A stretch of 42,234 nt of DNA. Origin: an uncultured Halieaceae bacterium. GTDB taxonomy: Bacteria > Pseudomonadota > Gammaproteobacteria > Pseudomonadales > Halieaceae. The translations under genes and the position numbers were made by a program. Numbering within the stretch: the first letter of the stretch is position 1; each line of letters begins with the position of its first letter. The notes beneath the pieces were generated by a model. The model searched no databases, was not told the DNA's origin, and worked only from the letters and a program-made list of their open reading frames with translations. The stretch is from positions 1 to 42,234 of the forward strand of contig CAJXDE010000005.1 in the NCBI GenBank assembly GCA_913052635.1, given 5' to 3'. Shown piece by piece: positions 15,834 through 24,615 of the stretch.

Positions 15834-17840
15834 GTGGTGAATACGATGAGTTTTGAAGGCGAACAGACAGGGCCAGTGTTAGTAGCGGGCTTTCGGCCGA
15901 TGATCGGCCTTGCGATATTACTCGTTATCTTCATCGGGGCGATCCCGGCACACGCCAACGTGGAATCGCCTAATTCGGCCGCCTATCAGGAGGTCACGGT
16001 GCCGCTGGACCCCGAAACAAAGGCGGTGGGTGGTGCACTCTATGCCCAGCATTGCGCGGCCTGTCACGACAGCAACATGGTGCGCGCACCGCAACGTTAC
16101 GTGTTGGAAAACGTCTCGCCCAGCACGTTACTCGCGGCAATGATTGACGGCCCAATGCGCGAAGTGGCGGCTGACTTGTCTCTTGAGCAAAAAACCGCGG
16201 TGGCTGAGTACATCGCCGAGCGCAAAATCACCGAGACGAACACCGCTGAGGCGGGCATCGCCTGTGAGGCTGCCGTCCATGAGTTCGATTTGTCTCAAAC
16301 GCCAGTGTTTCAGCATTGGGGCCTGAATGCTGGGGCCAGTCATTTCATGTCTCCGTCGGTGGCGCGCGTCACCAGGAAAAATATTGCCTCATTAAAGTTG
16401 GACTGGACCTTTGCTTACCCGGATGCCACCCGGGCGCGTTCGCAACCGGCATTCGGTGCGGGCGCCATGTTTGTGGGCAGTCAGAGTGGCTTGGTTTACG
16501 CGTTCGACGTCGAGACTGGCTGCACCCGCTGGCAATTTCAGGCATCGAGTGAGGTGCGCAACGGACTGACACTCGAGCCCTGGGACACCGCTGTCAAATC
16601 CGTTGATCCGCTGCTTTTTTTTGGCGATCTCACGGGCAATCAATATGCCGTCTCGGCGCTGACTGGTGAGTTGCGATGGAAAAAGCGGATTGAGGATCAC
16701 AGTGCCGCCACACTGACGGCCGCCGCAGAATTATCTGAGGGCGTGCTGTACGTGCCGGTCTCTTCCTTAGAGGAGGGCGCGGCAATCGCCGCCGGCTACC
16801 CCTGTTGTTCCTTCAGAGGATCGATCGTGGCGCTCGATGCCAAGTCTGGCGAAGAGCTGTGGCGCCGGCATTTCATTCCCCCTGCGGAACAGCGCGGCGT
16901 TAACGCCGCGGGCACGCCTCAGTACGGCCCCAGCGGTGTGCCGATCTGGGCCGGCATGGCCATGGATGCGGATCATCTGTACATCGCCACCGGGGATGAC
17001 TATTCGGGAGAAGGGTCGGAAACCAGCGACGCCGTTATCGCATTAGATAAAGCCTCGGGCAGGACGGTCTGGGTCCGCCAGGCGCGCTTTGGCGATGTAT
17101 GGAATGGATCCTGCGAGAACGTTGATCCCGTGAACTGCCCCGAGGATAACGGCCCCGACTATGACTACGGTGCAGGGCCAGTGATCAGTGAAGATTCGCA
17201 GGGCCGGCCTATTATTCTCGCAGGAGACAAAGGCGGGGTTGTGACCGCGATGCTGGCTGAGACCGGCGAATCGCTCTGGAAAACCAAGGTTGGCCGGGGC
17301 GGTGTGGTGGCCGGCGTTAATTTTGGACTCGCGGCCCACGATGGCAAGGTCTTCGTGCCGATCAGTGACGCGCCGGATGGCCGGGATTACGATGAGCCCG
17401 CGCGACCCGGAGTCTATGCGCTAAACGTTGATAACGGTGAGTATGTTTGGCAGGCGCCGGCAGGCGAGGACGTTTGTCTTGGCAGACCCGGTTGCTACCC
17501 TGGATATTCGGCCGCGATTTCGGTAACAAGCGATTACGTACTGGCGGGCTCAAATGAAGGTTGGTTGAGGGCCTTCGATATCGACAACGGAGAGGTGCTG
17601 TGGGAGTTCGACACCACTCAGGCGTTCACTGCAGTCGATGGTCGCATAGCGCAAGGCGGTTCAATCGGTGGTGGTCAGGCGCCGCTTATTGTTGGTGATC
17701 GACTGATATTGAATTCGGGTTATGCCTTCGCCGGCAAGATGCCGGGCAATGCATTACTGGTCTTCAAGTTGCCAGCGAGCGACGCGCAGGTAGCGGCGGG
17801 GTCCGGTGCTCAGGTCTTACAGGAGAGCGCCGCGAAATAA
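15834..17840 (+). CDS. exported cytochrome c-PQQ dehydrogenase (polyvinyl-alcohol-dehydrogenase-like)
   Basis: This is a 668-residue quinohemoprotein. A signal segment (about residues 22-41, ending AHA-N) sends it to the periplasm. Next comes a small c-type cytochrome domain with Cys74-x2-Cys77-His78 (QHCAACHDSN). An eight-bladed PQQ propeller follows, with repeated W-motifs such as GLVYAFDVETGCTRWQF, GSIVALDAKSGEELWRRHF and GEYVWQAPAG. A vicinal cysteine pair (GYPCCSF) and a Cys-rich loop (NGSCENVDPVNCPED) are also present. This order, cytochrome first, with those loops, fits the polyvinyl alcohol dehydrogenase group of secondary-alcohol oxidases rather than methanol dehydrogenase. The true substrate is unknown. 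GTG at 15834 or ATG at 15846 may start it. Its end overlaps the oppositely read symporter by 31 bp. Confidence 0.9.
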   Translation: MVNTMSFEGEQTGPVLVAGFRPMIGLAILLVIFIGAIPAHANVESPNSAAYQEVTVPLDPETKAVGGALYAQHCAACHDSNMVRAPQRYVLENVSPSTLLAAMIDGPMREVAADLSLEQKTAVAEYIAERKITETNTAEAGIACEAAVHEFDLSQTPVFQHWGLNAGASHFMSPSVARVTRKNIASLKLDWTFAYPDATRARSQPAFGAGAMFVGSQSGLVYAFDVETGCTRWQFQASSEVRNGLTLEPWDTAVKSVDPLLFFGDLTGNQYAVSALTGELRWKKRIEDHSAATLTAAAELSEGVLYVPVSSLEEGAAIAAGYPCCSFRGSIVALDAKSGEELWRRHFIPPAEQRGVNAAGTPQYGPSGVPIWAGMAMDADHLYIATGDDYSGEGSETSDAVIALDKASGRTVWVRQARFGDVWNGSCENVDPVNCPEDNGPDYDYGAGPVISEDSQGRPIILAGDKGGVVTAMLAETGESLWKTKVGRGGVVAGVNFGLAAHDGKVFVPISDAPDGRDYDEPARPGVYALNVDNGEYVWQAPAGEDVCLGRPGCYPGYSAAISVTSDYVLAGSNEGWLRAFDIDNGEVLWEFDTTQAFTAVDGRIAQGGSIGGGQAPLIVGDRLILNSGYAFAGKMPGNALLVFKLPASDAQVAAGSGAQVLQESAAK

Positions 17841-19162
17841 TCTTGGCTCGCTGTGGCCACTTTCGGGGCGAGGAGGATAGAACTGATCATTGTGGGGATC
17901 GCCATCAGCCCGTAGCTCGCCGAGATCAGATTGAAGACCACATCAATGCTCACGGTTGCACCAAAGATGACCGCGAGGACAAAGAACCAGCGAAAGTAGG
18001 GCTGCCACTGTGCGCCGACTAAAAAGCCGAAGCACTTTGCGCCGTAGTACCAGCCAGTAAACATGGTGGTGGTGCTCAGTATCAGTGCGACAAACCCGAG
18101 CAGCACGAGCCCCAAGCCCCCCATCTGACCTTGAAAGGCGTTCGCTGTGAGCGTGATGCCCGAAAGTTCACCGGGCTGCTGCCAATTACCGGAAAGTAAA
18201 ATGACGATGGCGGTGCAGGTGCAGACGATCAAGGTGTCAAACACCGGGCCCAGCGTGGCGAGCATGCCCTCGCGGATCGGCTCATTGGTTTTCGCGGCGC
18301 CATGGGCCATGACTTCTGTACCCACCCCGGCTTCATTCGAGAAGGCCCCGCGACTGATGCCTATCAGCATAACGCCCAGAAATCCGCCGCCGACCGCAGT
18401 CGGCGACAGGGCCTCGCTGACAATACTCAACAAGATGCCGGGCACGCCGCTCAGATGATTGATGACTACCCAAGCCGTCATCAGTAGATAGACGGTCACC
18501 ATGGTGGGCAGAAGCGCGATCGCCACATTAGCCACCCTTGGCAGGCCACCGAAGATCACGCTGCCAATGACGCTAGCGAGCGACACGCCGATTAACAGCG
18601 GAGCCCAAGCCGGGGCGCTTCCACCGAACGCAGTATCCTGAATGAGTGCAGTGAGTTGATTGGCCTGAAACATTGGCAGCGTGCCGATCAAACCTGCCAA
18701 AGCGAACAACACAGCCAGCGGATAAAAGGGCTTTGGCAGTGCTTCTCTAATCACGTACATCGGGCCGCCCTGCAGATTGCCCAGTGAGTCTTTTCCCCGG
18801 TACATGACACCGAGAGAGCAGGTAAAGAACTTCGTCGCGATGCCGACAATCGCCGAGACCCACATCCAGAACACGGCTCCTGGGCCGCCGGCGACGATGG
18901 CGAGCGCCACGCCCGCAATATTACCCAGCCCCATGGTGTTAGAAAGCGCTGCGGCCAAGGCCTGTTTGTGTGAGATCTCACCTGCAGCATCAGGGGTGTC
19001 GTAGCGCCCAAGTAGAACAGCAATGCCGTGGCCCATGTGTCGATAGGGAGTCGCGCGCGAGATGAAGCAGAAGAACAAACCGCCGCCAAGAAGCAATATG
19101 ACGAGCGGAGTGCCCCACACGGTATCGGCGAATTGTTGTGCAAAGGTTTCAAGACTATTCAT
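17810..19162 (-). CDS. AGCS-family amino acid:cation symporter
   Basis: This polytopic inner-membrane protein of 450 residues has about ten helices. It carries the family signature LAAALSNTMGLGNIAGVALAI and GGPGAVFWMWVSAIVG near the N-terminus, and later SRGAFSNEAGVGTEVMAHG, both typical of alanine/glycine:sodium symporters. It would import a small neutral amino acid with Na+ or H+. It is read toward the PQQ dehydrogenase and away from the MHS transporter. The neighbourhood makes uptake of an amino-acid-like or glycine-related compound plausible but does not prove a link to the sarcosine-oxidase-like operon 8 kb away. Confidence 0.93.
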   Translation of the reverse strand: MNSLETFAQQFADTVWGTPLVILLLGGGLFFCFISRATPYRHMGHGIAVLLGRYDTPDAAGEISHKQALAAALSNTMGLGNIAGVALAIVAGGPGAVFWMWVSAIVGIATKFFTCSLGVMYRGKDSLGNLQGGPMYVIREALPKPFYPLAVLFALAGLIGTLPMFQANQLTALIQDTAFGGSAPAWAPLLIGVSLASVIGSVIFGGLPRVANVAIALLPTMVTVYLLMTAWVVINHLSGVPGILLSIVSEALSPTAVGGGFLGVMLIGISRGAFSNEAGVGTEVMAHGAAKTNEPIREGMLATLGPVFDTLIVCTCTAIVILLSGNWQQPGELSGITLTANAFQGQMGGLGLVLLGFVALILSTTTMFTGWYYGAKCFGFLVGAQWQPYFRWFFVLAVIFGATVSIDVVFNLISASYGLMAIPTMISSILLAPKVATASQDYFAALSCKT

Positions 19163-19248
19163 GTTGGGGATTCACAGCTCTCGGGTTCGGCTCAGATGAC
19201 GTCCGGCGGCTCGCATTGCACCACAGCTCTGCGTGTAGCGACAGGTTT

Positions 19249-19307
19249 ACGAGCGATGGGTCTTGGGTCATGTTAGCTTTGTATCTCGCACAACAATAAC
19301 GAGCGAT
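19249..19307. repeat. direct repeat in the symporter/MHS divergent region
   Basis: ACGAGCGAT occurs at 19249-19257 and 19299-19307, exactly 50 bp apart, and each copy is followed by one differing base and GG. The second copy lies just before the ATG of the MHS transporter. It may be a paired regulator site, though chance cannot be excluded. Confidence 0.25.
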
Positions 19308-19311
19308 CGGG

Positions 19312-20622
19312 ATGAATGTAGAGCCCACCAAGCAGCAAAATATGCGTCGTGTAGCGCTGACCTCACTCGCAGGCACCAGTATCGAGTGGTACGACTTCTT
19401 CCTTTATGGCACGGCCGCCGCTGTCATTTTTCCCAAGGCGTTTTTCCCTCAAGATTTGCCGCCTATGGTGCTGCTGATTATTTCTTTCAGCACCTTTGCG
19501 GTGGGGTTCATTGCCCGGCCTCTCGGTGGTGTGGTGTTCGGCCACTTTGGGGATCAGGTGGGCCGAAAGCGCACGTTGGTGATCGCGCTCATGATGATGG
19601 GTGTGGCCACTACGTTGATTGGGCTCTTGCCCACTTATGAGTCTATTGGGATTGCCGCGCCGCTCATGCTGGTTGCGTTGCGCTTCATACAGGGCCTTGC
19701 CGTGGGCGGGCAGTGGGGTGGTGCCATGCTATTGGTCACTGAGAGCGCGCCGTCTGAAAAGCGCGGTTGGTACGGCGCCTATGCGCAGGCGGGTGCCGCG
19801 GTAGGGGTCATTCTGGCGAATCTCGCGTTTTTGTCCGTGAGCACCTCCATGAGCGATGAGGCATTCATAGACTGGGGCTGGCGGCTGCCCTTTATTGCCA
19901 GCATTGTCCTCATCGGTATCTCGCTTTATGTGCAGTTGCGCATGGAGGACACCGAGGCATTCAAGGCGCTCAAAGCCTCGCAGGCGGAAGCGGGCGAGCA
20001 GGCATCAGTGCCAAAATCTCCCGTGCTGGAGGCCATCCGCCGCTATCCCCGGCGAATCATGCTGGCAGCGGGTGCCTTTCTGTCCGTTCAGGTCACCTTT
20101 TACATTCTGATCGCATTCGTCATCGCCTATGGGTTGAATTCGCCGTCGGTGGAACTGACCCGGGATGAAATGCTGACGTCGGTATTGATCGCCGCCGCGG
20201 CGATGATCCCGGCGCTGTTTTACTCCTCCGGCTTGTCAGACCGGGTGGGACGGAAGCAGATTTATCGCTGGGGTGCCGTTTTGACGGGCGTCTGGGGTTT
20301 TGCGCTGTTCCCGCTGATTGATACCGGCAGTCCTTTGATGATCACGCTGGCTGTGACTGTCGGCATGATCTTTCTCGGTATGCAGTATGGCCCACAAGCT
20401 GCTTATTTCACTGAACTTTTTTCGACAGAAGTGCGTTACTCGGGAGCCTCGCTGGGGTATCAGATTGGGGCGATTTTGGGCGGCGCATTGGCGCCCACTA
20501 TTGCTGTCTTATTGTGGACCGAGTTGGGTATCTTTTACGTGTCGCTCTACATTCTGTTGGCTGCTAGCCTCACTCTGTGGTCCTTGTCTCAGTTGGAGGA
20601 GACGGGGGGTCGGTCGCTATAG
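19312..20622 (+). CDS. MHS-family MFS transporter
   Basis: This 436-residue, twelve-helix protein is of the metabolite:H+ symporter branch of the MFS. Diagnostic stretches are SLAGTSIEWYDFFLYGTAAA in helix 1 and ARPLGGVVFGHFGDQVGRKR with the A-motif between helices 2 and 3. QGLAVGGQWGGAMLLVTE follows, and SSGLSDRVGRKQIY holds the repeat in the second half. Relatives import osmolytes, dicarboxylates, shikimate or aromatic acids with protons. It could bring in the substrate of the surrounding oxidative genes or a betaine. It is transcribed away from the AGCS symporter across 150 bp and is followed by a crotonase gene 153 bp downstream. Confidence 0.93.
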   Translation: MNVEPTKQQNMRRVALTSLAGTSIEWYDFFLYGTAAAVIFPKAFFPQDLPPMVLLIISFSTFAVGFIARPLGGVVFGHFGDQVGRKRTLVIALMMMGVATTLIGLLPTYESIGIAAPLMLVALRFIQGLAVGGQWGGAMLLVTESAPSEKRGWYGAYAQAGAAVGVILANLAFLSVSTSMSDEAFIDWGWRLPFIASIVLIGISLYVQLRMEDTEAFKALKASQAEAGEQASVPKSPVLEAIRRYPRRIMLAAGAFLSVQVTFYILIAFVIAYGLNSPSVELTRDEMLTSVLIAAAAMIPALFYSSGLSDRVGRKQIYRWGAVLTGVWGFALFPLIDTGSPLMITLAVTVGMIFLGMQYGPQAAYFTELFSTEVRYSGASLGYQIGAILGGALAPTIAVLLWTELGIFYVSLYILLAASLTLWSLSQLEETGGRSL

Positions 20623-20775
20623 TCTCGGTTCGCAGGGTGCAGAGAGGTTTGGCTGCAAATTTATCTTTAAATCATCCCTGGCGTCGCCTACTTGCCAAGG
20701 CCTGTCAATAAGGAAAGCTTTGCTCTATTTTGAGGAGACTGGGAATCATATAAAGATCATAGGGAGCAACAATCA

Positions 20776-21621
20776 ATGAGCTACGAATGTTTCGAACTCG
20801 AGGTTACCAACGGCATCGCCCACATCCGGTTGAATCGTCCCGAGAAAGCGAACTCGATGATTCCGTCCTTCTGGACAGAGCTTCCAGCCGCAGTAAACAC
20901 CCTATCAAGGGAGGCCTCTGCGCGCGTGCTGGTCATCTCTGCGGAGGGCAAGCACTTCTCCTCCGGGATGGACATATCGGTATTCACCGACGGCGGATTA
21001 GACGGCCCGGCGGGTACTAACCCCAGCATCGGAGCAGAGGCGTTCCGCCATCACTGTATGGCGCTCCAGAGTGCGTTCACTTGTCTGGAGGAAGCACGCA
21101 TGCCCGTTTTAGTAGCTATTCAGGGGGCTGCGGTCGGTGGCGCCATGGATTTCATCACGGCGTGTGATTGCCGTTATGCCACCAAGGACGCCTTCTTCTC
21201 AATCCACGAGACCGCCATTGGAATGACCGCAGATGTCGGCACATACCCGCGCTTGGTCAAGCTGATTTCTGAGGGTTGGGCGCGGCAAATGTCCTACACG
21301 GCTGAGCGGATTGGTGCGGAAAAAGCCCAATCGATTGGCCTGGTGAACGAGGTCTATGACTCGACAGAGGAAATGCTTGAAGCGGTCATGGGAATCGCCA
21401 AGCAGATTGCTGCGAACTCCCCGCTTGCCGTTACCGGTGCGAAGCGCATGGTCAACTATGCCCGAGATCACAGCACAGCAGACGGCCTTGATTACATCGC
21501 GACGTGGAACGCATCGATGTTAGATGGTGACGCAATCCGCCAAACCTTCATGGCTCAAGCTAAAGGGGACGAACCCGAATACGAGGACTTACTCGCAGTT
21601 AAGAAAACCGCAGGTGAGTAA
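20776..21621 (+). CDS. crotonase family, dienoyl-CoA isomerase-like
   Basis: This 281-residue crotonase-fold protein carries HFSSGMDISVF for the CoA and oxyanion region, then GAAVGGAMDFITACDCRYAT and IHETAIGMTADVGTYPRL. Asp125, Glu145 and Asp153 fall at the same spacing (20 and 8 residues) as the three catalytic acids of mammalian delta3,5-delta2,4-dienoyl-CoA isomerase, and the ADVGT..RL stretch also matches. I therefore read it as a dienoyl-CoA isomerase rather than a plain hydratase. Such enzymes move double bonds during degradation of unsaturated or ring-derived acyl-CoAs in the cytosol. The ATG has AGGGAG about nine bases upstream. It stands alone on this strand and ends 55 bp from the oppositely read CoA-binding gene. 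Confidence 0.88.
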   Translation: MSYECFELEVTNGIAHIRLNRPEKANSMIPSFWTELPAAVNTLSREASARVLVISAEGKHFSSGMDISVFTDGGLDGPAGTNPSIGAEAFRHHCMALQSAFTCLEEARMPVLVAIQGAAVGGAMDFITACDCRYATKDAFFSIHETAIGMTADVGTYPRLVKLISEGWARQMSYTAERIGAEKAQSIGLVNEVYDSTEEMLEAVMGIAKQIAANSPLAVTGAKRMVNYARDHSTADGLDYIATWNASMLDGDAIRQTFMAQAKGDEPEYEDLLAVKKTAGE

Positions 21622-21676
21622 CTGGCGAAAAAAAAGGATTGGGTCGCGAACCTCTGCCTTAGGTCTGTGAAGGCGT

Positions 21677-22126
21677 CTAAGACTGCAGCGAGCGAGAGGG
21701 GAGTAACCCTGCGTCGCGCAGTCGCGGTATCTCGATCGCCGGACAGCGGTCCACCACCAAGTGCAGGCCGGCCTCTACGGCAGTCAGCTCGGCTGCGCTA
21801 TGGACAACCCCTAACTGTGTCCATATCGCGGGTATCCCGGCAGCCATGACATCCTGTGTGACCTCGGGCAGTGACGCGGCGTCGCGAAAAATATCTGCCA
21901 TATCGACCCGTGTCGGGAGGTCTGCCAGAGAGGCGTGCACTGTTTGTCCGAGTAGTCTCTGCCCCGCCAGGCCCGGGTTGATGGGCAAGACCTCGTAGCT
22001 CTCATCGAGCAGGAATTGCATCACCCGATGGCTGGGTCGCTCGGGCTTGGCGCTGGCGCCTACCAGAGCGATCCTTTTTGCCTGCAGGAGCAGTTCGGCA
22101 ATGGCTTCGTCGGACTCAAGACGCAT
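21677..22126 (-). CDS. CoA-binding domain protein (YccU-like)
   Basis: This 149-residue single-domain Rossmann-like protein of the CoA-binding family includes AKRIALVGASAKPERPSHRVMQ (read in parts: IALVGASAKP and SHRVMQFL), EVLPINPGLAG, and DIFRDAASLPEV. It also has the conserved WTQLGVVHSAAE and VVDRCPAIEIPRL. Family members bind acyl-CoA or CoA through the GxxxxP loop; their biological role is unsettled. It starts 7 bp after the stop of an enoyl-CoA hydratase-like gene on the same strand, so the two are probably co-expressed. Confidence 0.88.
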   Translation of the reverse strand: MRLESDEAIAELLLQAKRIALVGASAKPERPSHRVMQFLLDESYEVLPINPGLAGQRLLGQTVHASLADLPTRVDMADIFRDAASLPEVTQDVMAAGIPAIWTQLGVVHSAAELTAVEAGLHLVVDRCPAIEIPRLRDAGLLPSRSLQS

Positions 22127-22133
22127 GGAGTGA

Positions 22134-22928
22134 CTAACCCCACTCGGGGTCGCGTTTTTCCAGAAAAGCGCCGATACCTTCGTGTGCGTCGCCGTCAGAG
22201 GTGAGGTTATCGCGCATCACCTGATTGGCCAGCTCGAACGCCTTATCAAGAGGCATTTCCACCTGCTGATAAAAAGCCGATTTGCCCCGGGCAATACTCT
22301 CGGCCGAGCGAGACGCAATCTTGCTCGCTAATTCCTGGGTTGCCTGCTCCAGTTCGGACGCGGGGACAGACCGGTTGATGAGCCCAAAGCGTTCGGCAGT
22401 AGCCGCGTCGAATTGATCACCCGTCAGTGCCATTTCCAGTGCGTGCTTTCGGGACAGATTCCGACCGATACCGACCAATGGCGTGGTGCAGAAGGCGCCG
22501 ATATTGACTCCCGGCGTGCAGAAGGTGGCGTCCTCGGAGGCAATAGCCAGATCGCAGGCAGAGACCAGTTGGCAGCCCGCGGCGCTGGCGATCCCCTGTA
22601 TGCTGGCGATGATGGGTTTGGGGGCGTGCAGGATGCTCGCCATCATGGCCGCGCAATCCTGTAATAGCTGATCGATTCGCGCCTGCCAGTCGCCCTGATC
22701 CTCATTGTCGCGACGGCGCGTTTCCCGCAGGTCATGCCCCGCGCTAAAAGCGGGGCCGGCGGCCTTGATCACAATGACCCGGGTGTCCGAGTTGGCATTA
22801 CCGGAGGCAATGGCTCCCGACAGCGCGGCAATCATGTCGCTGGACAGGGGATTGCGGTGCTCGGGTCGATTCAGCGTGACAGACAGCACCGCATCTTTTT
22901 CGCTTGTGATCACTAGCGAGTCAGTCAT
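22134..22928 (-). CDS. enoyl-CoA hydratase-like protein (ECHDC3 type)
   Basis: This 264-residue crotonase-fold protein has FSAGHDLRETRR for the CoA site, then AAGCQLVSACDLAIASEDA and FCTPGVNIGAFCTTPLVGIG. The two catalytic glutamates of classical enoyl-CoA hydratase are replaced (by Gln in GCQLV and Gly in TPGVNIG). The pattern TPGVNIGxFCxTP..RK.ALEM matches the ECHDC3 subgroup, whose reaction is uncertain. The ATG at 22928 is preferred over an in-frame TTG six codons upstream. It lies between the arylsulfotransferase-like gene (57 bp upstream) and the CoA-binding gene (7 bp downstream). Confidence 0.87.
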   Translation of the reverse strand: MTDSLVITSEKDAVLSVTLNRPEHRNPLSSDMIAALSGAIASGNANSDTRVIVIKAAGPAFSAGHDLRETRRRDNEDQGDWQARIDQLLQDCAAMMASILHAPKPIIASIQGIASAAGCQLVSACDLAIASEDATFCTPGVNIGAFCTTPLVGIGRNLSRKHALEMALTGDQFDAATAERFGLINRSVPASELEQATQELASKIASRSAESIARGKSAFYQQVEMPLDKAFELANQVMRDNLTSDGDAHEGIGAFLEKRDPEWG

Positions 22929-22985
22929 GAACAGCGTCCCGGGCAATAAGGCATGTCTTGGCGCTGAAAGCGCTCATGCGTTACC

Positions 22986-24368
22986 TCATTGTACGCGATA
23001 GTTCTTGATATCGATGGGCGCCACGCCTTTTTCTGATCGCGGTGTGCCCTCAGGGACCCAGTCATAAGGAATGGGCTGCGCGCGGAACACCCAGTTGGTG
23101 GAAACGGTTCGGTTTTCGGTGTTCAAGGAGGTGTAGGTTTGCGAGCCAAAGTGGGGGTTCACATATTCCCATACGATGTCCGCGGCTGGTGTGACCTGAA
23201 ACATGCGACCGTTCATCCCTTCGTTTATCAGCGTATTGCCATTAGGTAGCCGGCGGGCACTGGAGATGAAGGAGCTCGCGAAGGTCCAGCTTGCGGCGCC
23301 TGACTCTACCGCTGTGTATTGCCAAACAATCTGTTTCTCAATGGGATCAATCTCGAGGATTCGTGACCCATAAAATAGCGGCAGCCGGGTCGCCGGATAC
23401 CCGGAAGGCGCAACGTTATCAAAAACCAGCAGGTTGCCTGCGCCAGGCAGCCCTTTGGGGATAATGTGTGCATCGTGTTGGCCACTGGTCTGATCAACCG
23501 GACGGGGTACGTAGGTATCAAGCCGGGGTCTGAGTTCTGCCGACGACTGAGTGGGATAATCTGGGCCGATTCTCCAAACAATGTCACCCGATGTTTTTTC
23601 TATGATAGCGATGAAGCTTGCTTCCCTAGAATCGATAACGATGTTGTCGGGGTGAAAGCGCGTGTCGCCGGCGTCAAACCACTTGTTGGGGCCAATAGGT
23701 GCCATGTCATTAATGGTGATGAATCCTGCTCGCAGCCCCCCCGTTTCTTCAATCAGTTCTCGCCAGAGGTTTAGCCCTTCTTCCGACAGCCCAAACTGAT
23801 CTAGGTGAAGCCCAGCGGACCAGCGCCATACCACTTCTCCACTAGGGCTAACTTCAACGATGTGCTCGTCGGTAATGGGTTTTGTCTTGGAGAGCGCCAG
23901 GACCAGTTGCGGGACTGCCACAACCGCCAGCGTGTTGCCATTTGGCAGCCTTGCCCAGTCGTGGCTTTGGTCGGCGCCCTCTCCATTTTCGCCGCGCCAT
24001 GACCACACCGTTTCGCCGTCCCAGTCGACTTCACCGATGGCAACGTTGTTGAAAATGCCTCCCCACATACCTTCGTTGTTTTCAATTTGAACCAAGATAT
24101 GGCCTTTCTTCCCATCATTCAGGGTTGGATCCAGCATTTCCGCAGGAAAGCCAGGCCGGTCCCATTGGTTCACCTCGTTTCCATCCATATCAATAAGATG
24201 TGTATTCCCCGTTGGTGCGGAAAAGAGCACGTATCCGTTCCATGCTCGCTCGGGGTCATAGATCGTCGTGCCAGTAGGGAAGATGGTGGGGTTCGCCACC
24301 GCCGTAGGAGCGACGATTGCTAAAAAGCAGAACGTAAAACTGCTTAAAGCTAAGCCAGTAACGCGCAT
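22986..24368 (-). CDS. exported arylsulfotransferase-family propeller protein
   Basis: This 460-residue protein starts with a signal peptide (about residues 1-25, ending AVA-N), so it acts in the periplasm. The rest is a beta-propeller with repeated strands of the kind GEVDWDGETVWSWRG, HIVEVSPSGEVVWRW, ILEIDPIEKQIVWQY and ADIVWEYVNPHF. The motifs SHDWARLPNGNTLAV, GQHDAHIIPKG and SARRLPNGNTLI match the arylsulfotransferase families, where a propeller His takes the sulfuryl group. His in HDAH is a candidate but is not proven here. By family it would move sulfate between phenolic compounds, or be a related lyase-like propeller. AAGGA precedes the ATG. It is read divergently from the repeat-protein gene across a 247-bp region rich in inverted repeats. 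Confidence 0.82.
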   Translation of the reverse strand: MRVTGLALSSFTFCFLAIVAPTAVANPTIFPTGTTIYDPERAWNGYVLFSAPTGNTHLIDMDGNEVNQWDRPGFPAEMLDPTLNDGKKGHILVQIENNEGMWGGIFNNVAIGEVDWDGETVWSWRGENGEGADQSHDWARLPNGNTLAVVAVPQLVLALSKTKPITDEHIVEVSPSGEVVWRWSAGLHLDQFGLSEEGLNLWRELIEETGGLRAGFITINDMAPIGPNKWFDAGDTRFHPDNIVIDSREASFIAIIEKTSGDIVWRIGPDYPTQSSAELRPRLDTYVPRPVDQTSGQHDAHIIPKGLPGAGNLLVFDNVAPSGYPATRLPLFYGSRILEIDPIEKQIVWQYTAVESGAASWTFASSFISSARRLPNGNTLINEGMNGRMFQVTPAADIVWEYVNPHFGSQTYTSLNTENRTVSTNWVFRAQPIPYDWVPEGTPRSEKGVAPIDIKNYRVQ

Positions 24369-24509
24369 TTTTTATCCTTATTTTGCGGTGTAGAGAGCTC
24401 TTTAAGCTTGACATAGGCGCCGCTTACACAGAAGTGGCGTTTGTTACCTCTGTCATCGGGGGCTGAGCGCGATCTGATGCGAATTTGCGCCGTGCTCGGG
24501 GAGTCAAGC

Positions 24510-24577
24510 TCACGAGACCGTGGTACAACAGTAGTCTCGTGATGGTTTATCGGACGTTGATATCGAAACCATCAACG
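24510..24577 (+). promoter_or_regulatory. overlapping inverted repeats in the leader of the repeat-protein gene
   Basis: Three perfect dyads overlap. TCACGAGAC (24510-24518) pairs with GTCTCGTGA (24534-24542). TGATGGTTT (24540-24548) pairs with AAACCATCA (24566-24574). CGTTGAT (24555-24561) pairs with ATCAACG (24571-24577). The first two share three bases and the last two share ATCA, so as RNA they would exclude one another. They lie 39-106 bp before the ATG of the downstream gene. No T run follows. Either a leader RNA switch or a cluster of operators is possible. Confidence 0.5.
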
Positions 24578-24615
24578 CACCTTGTGATGATCTGCTGACG
24601 AAGGGGAGGTTGGCA

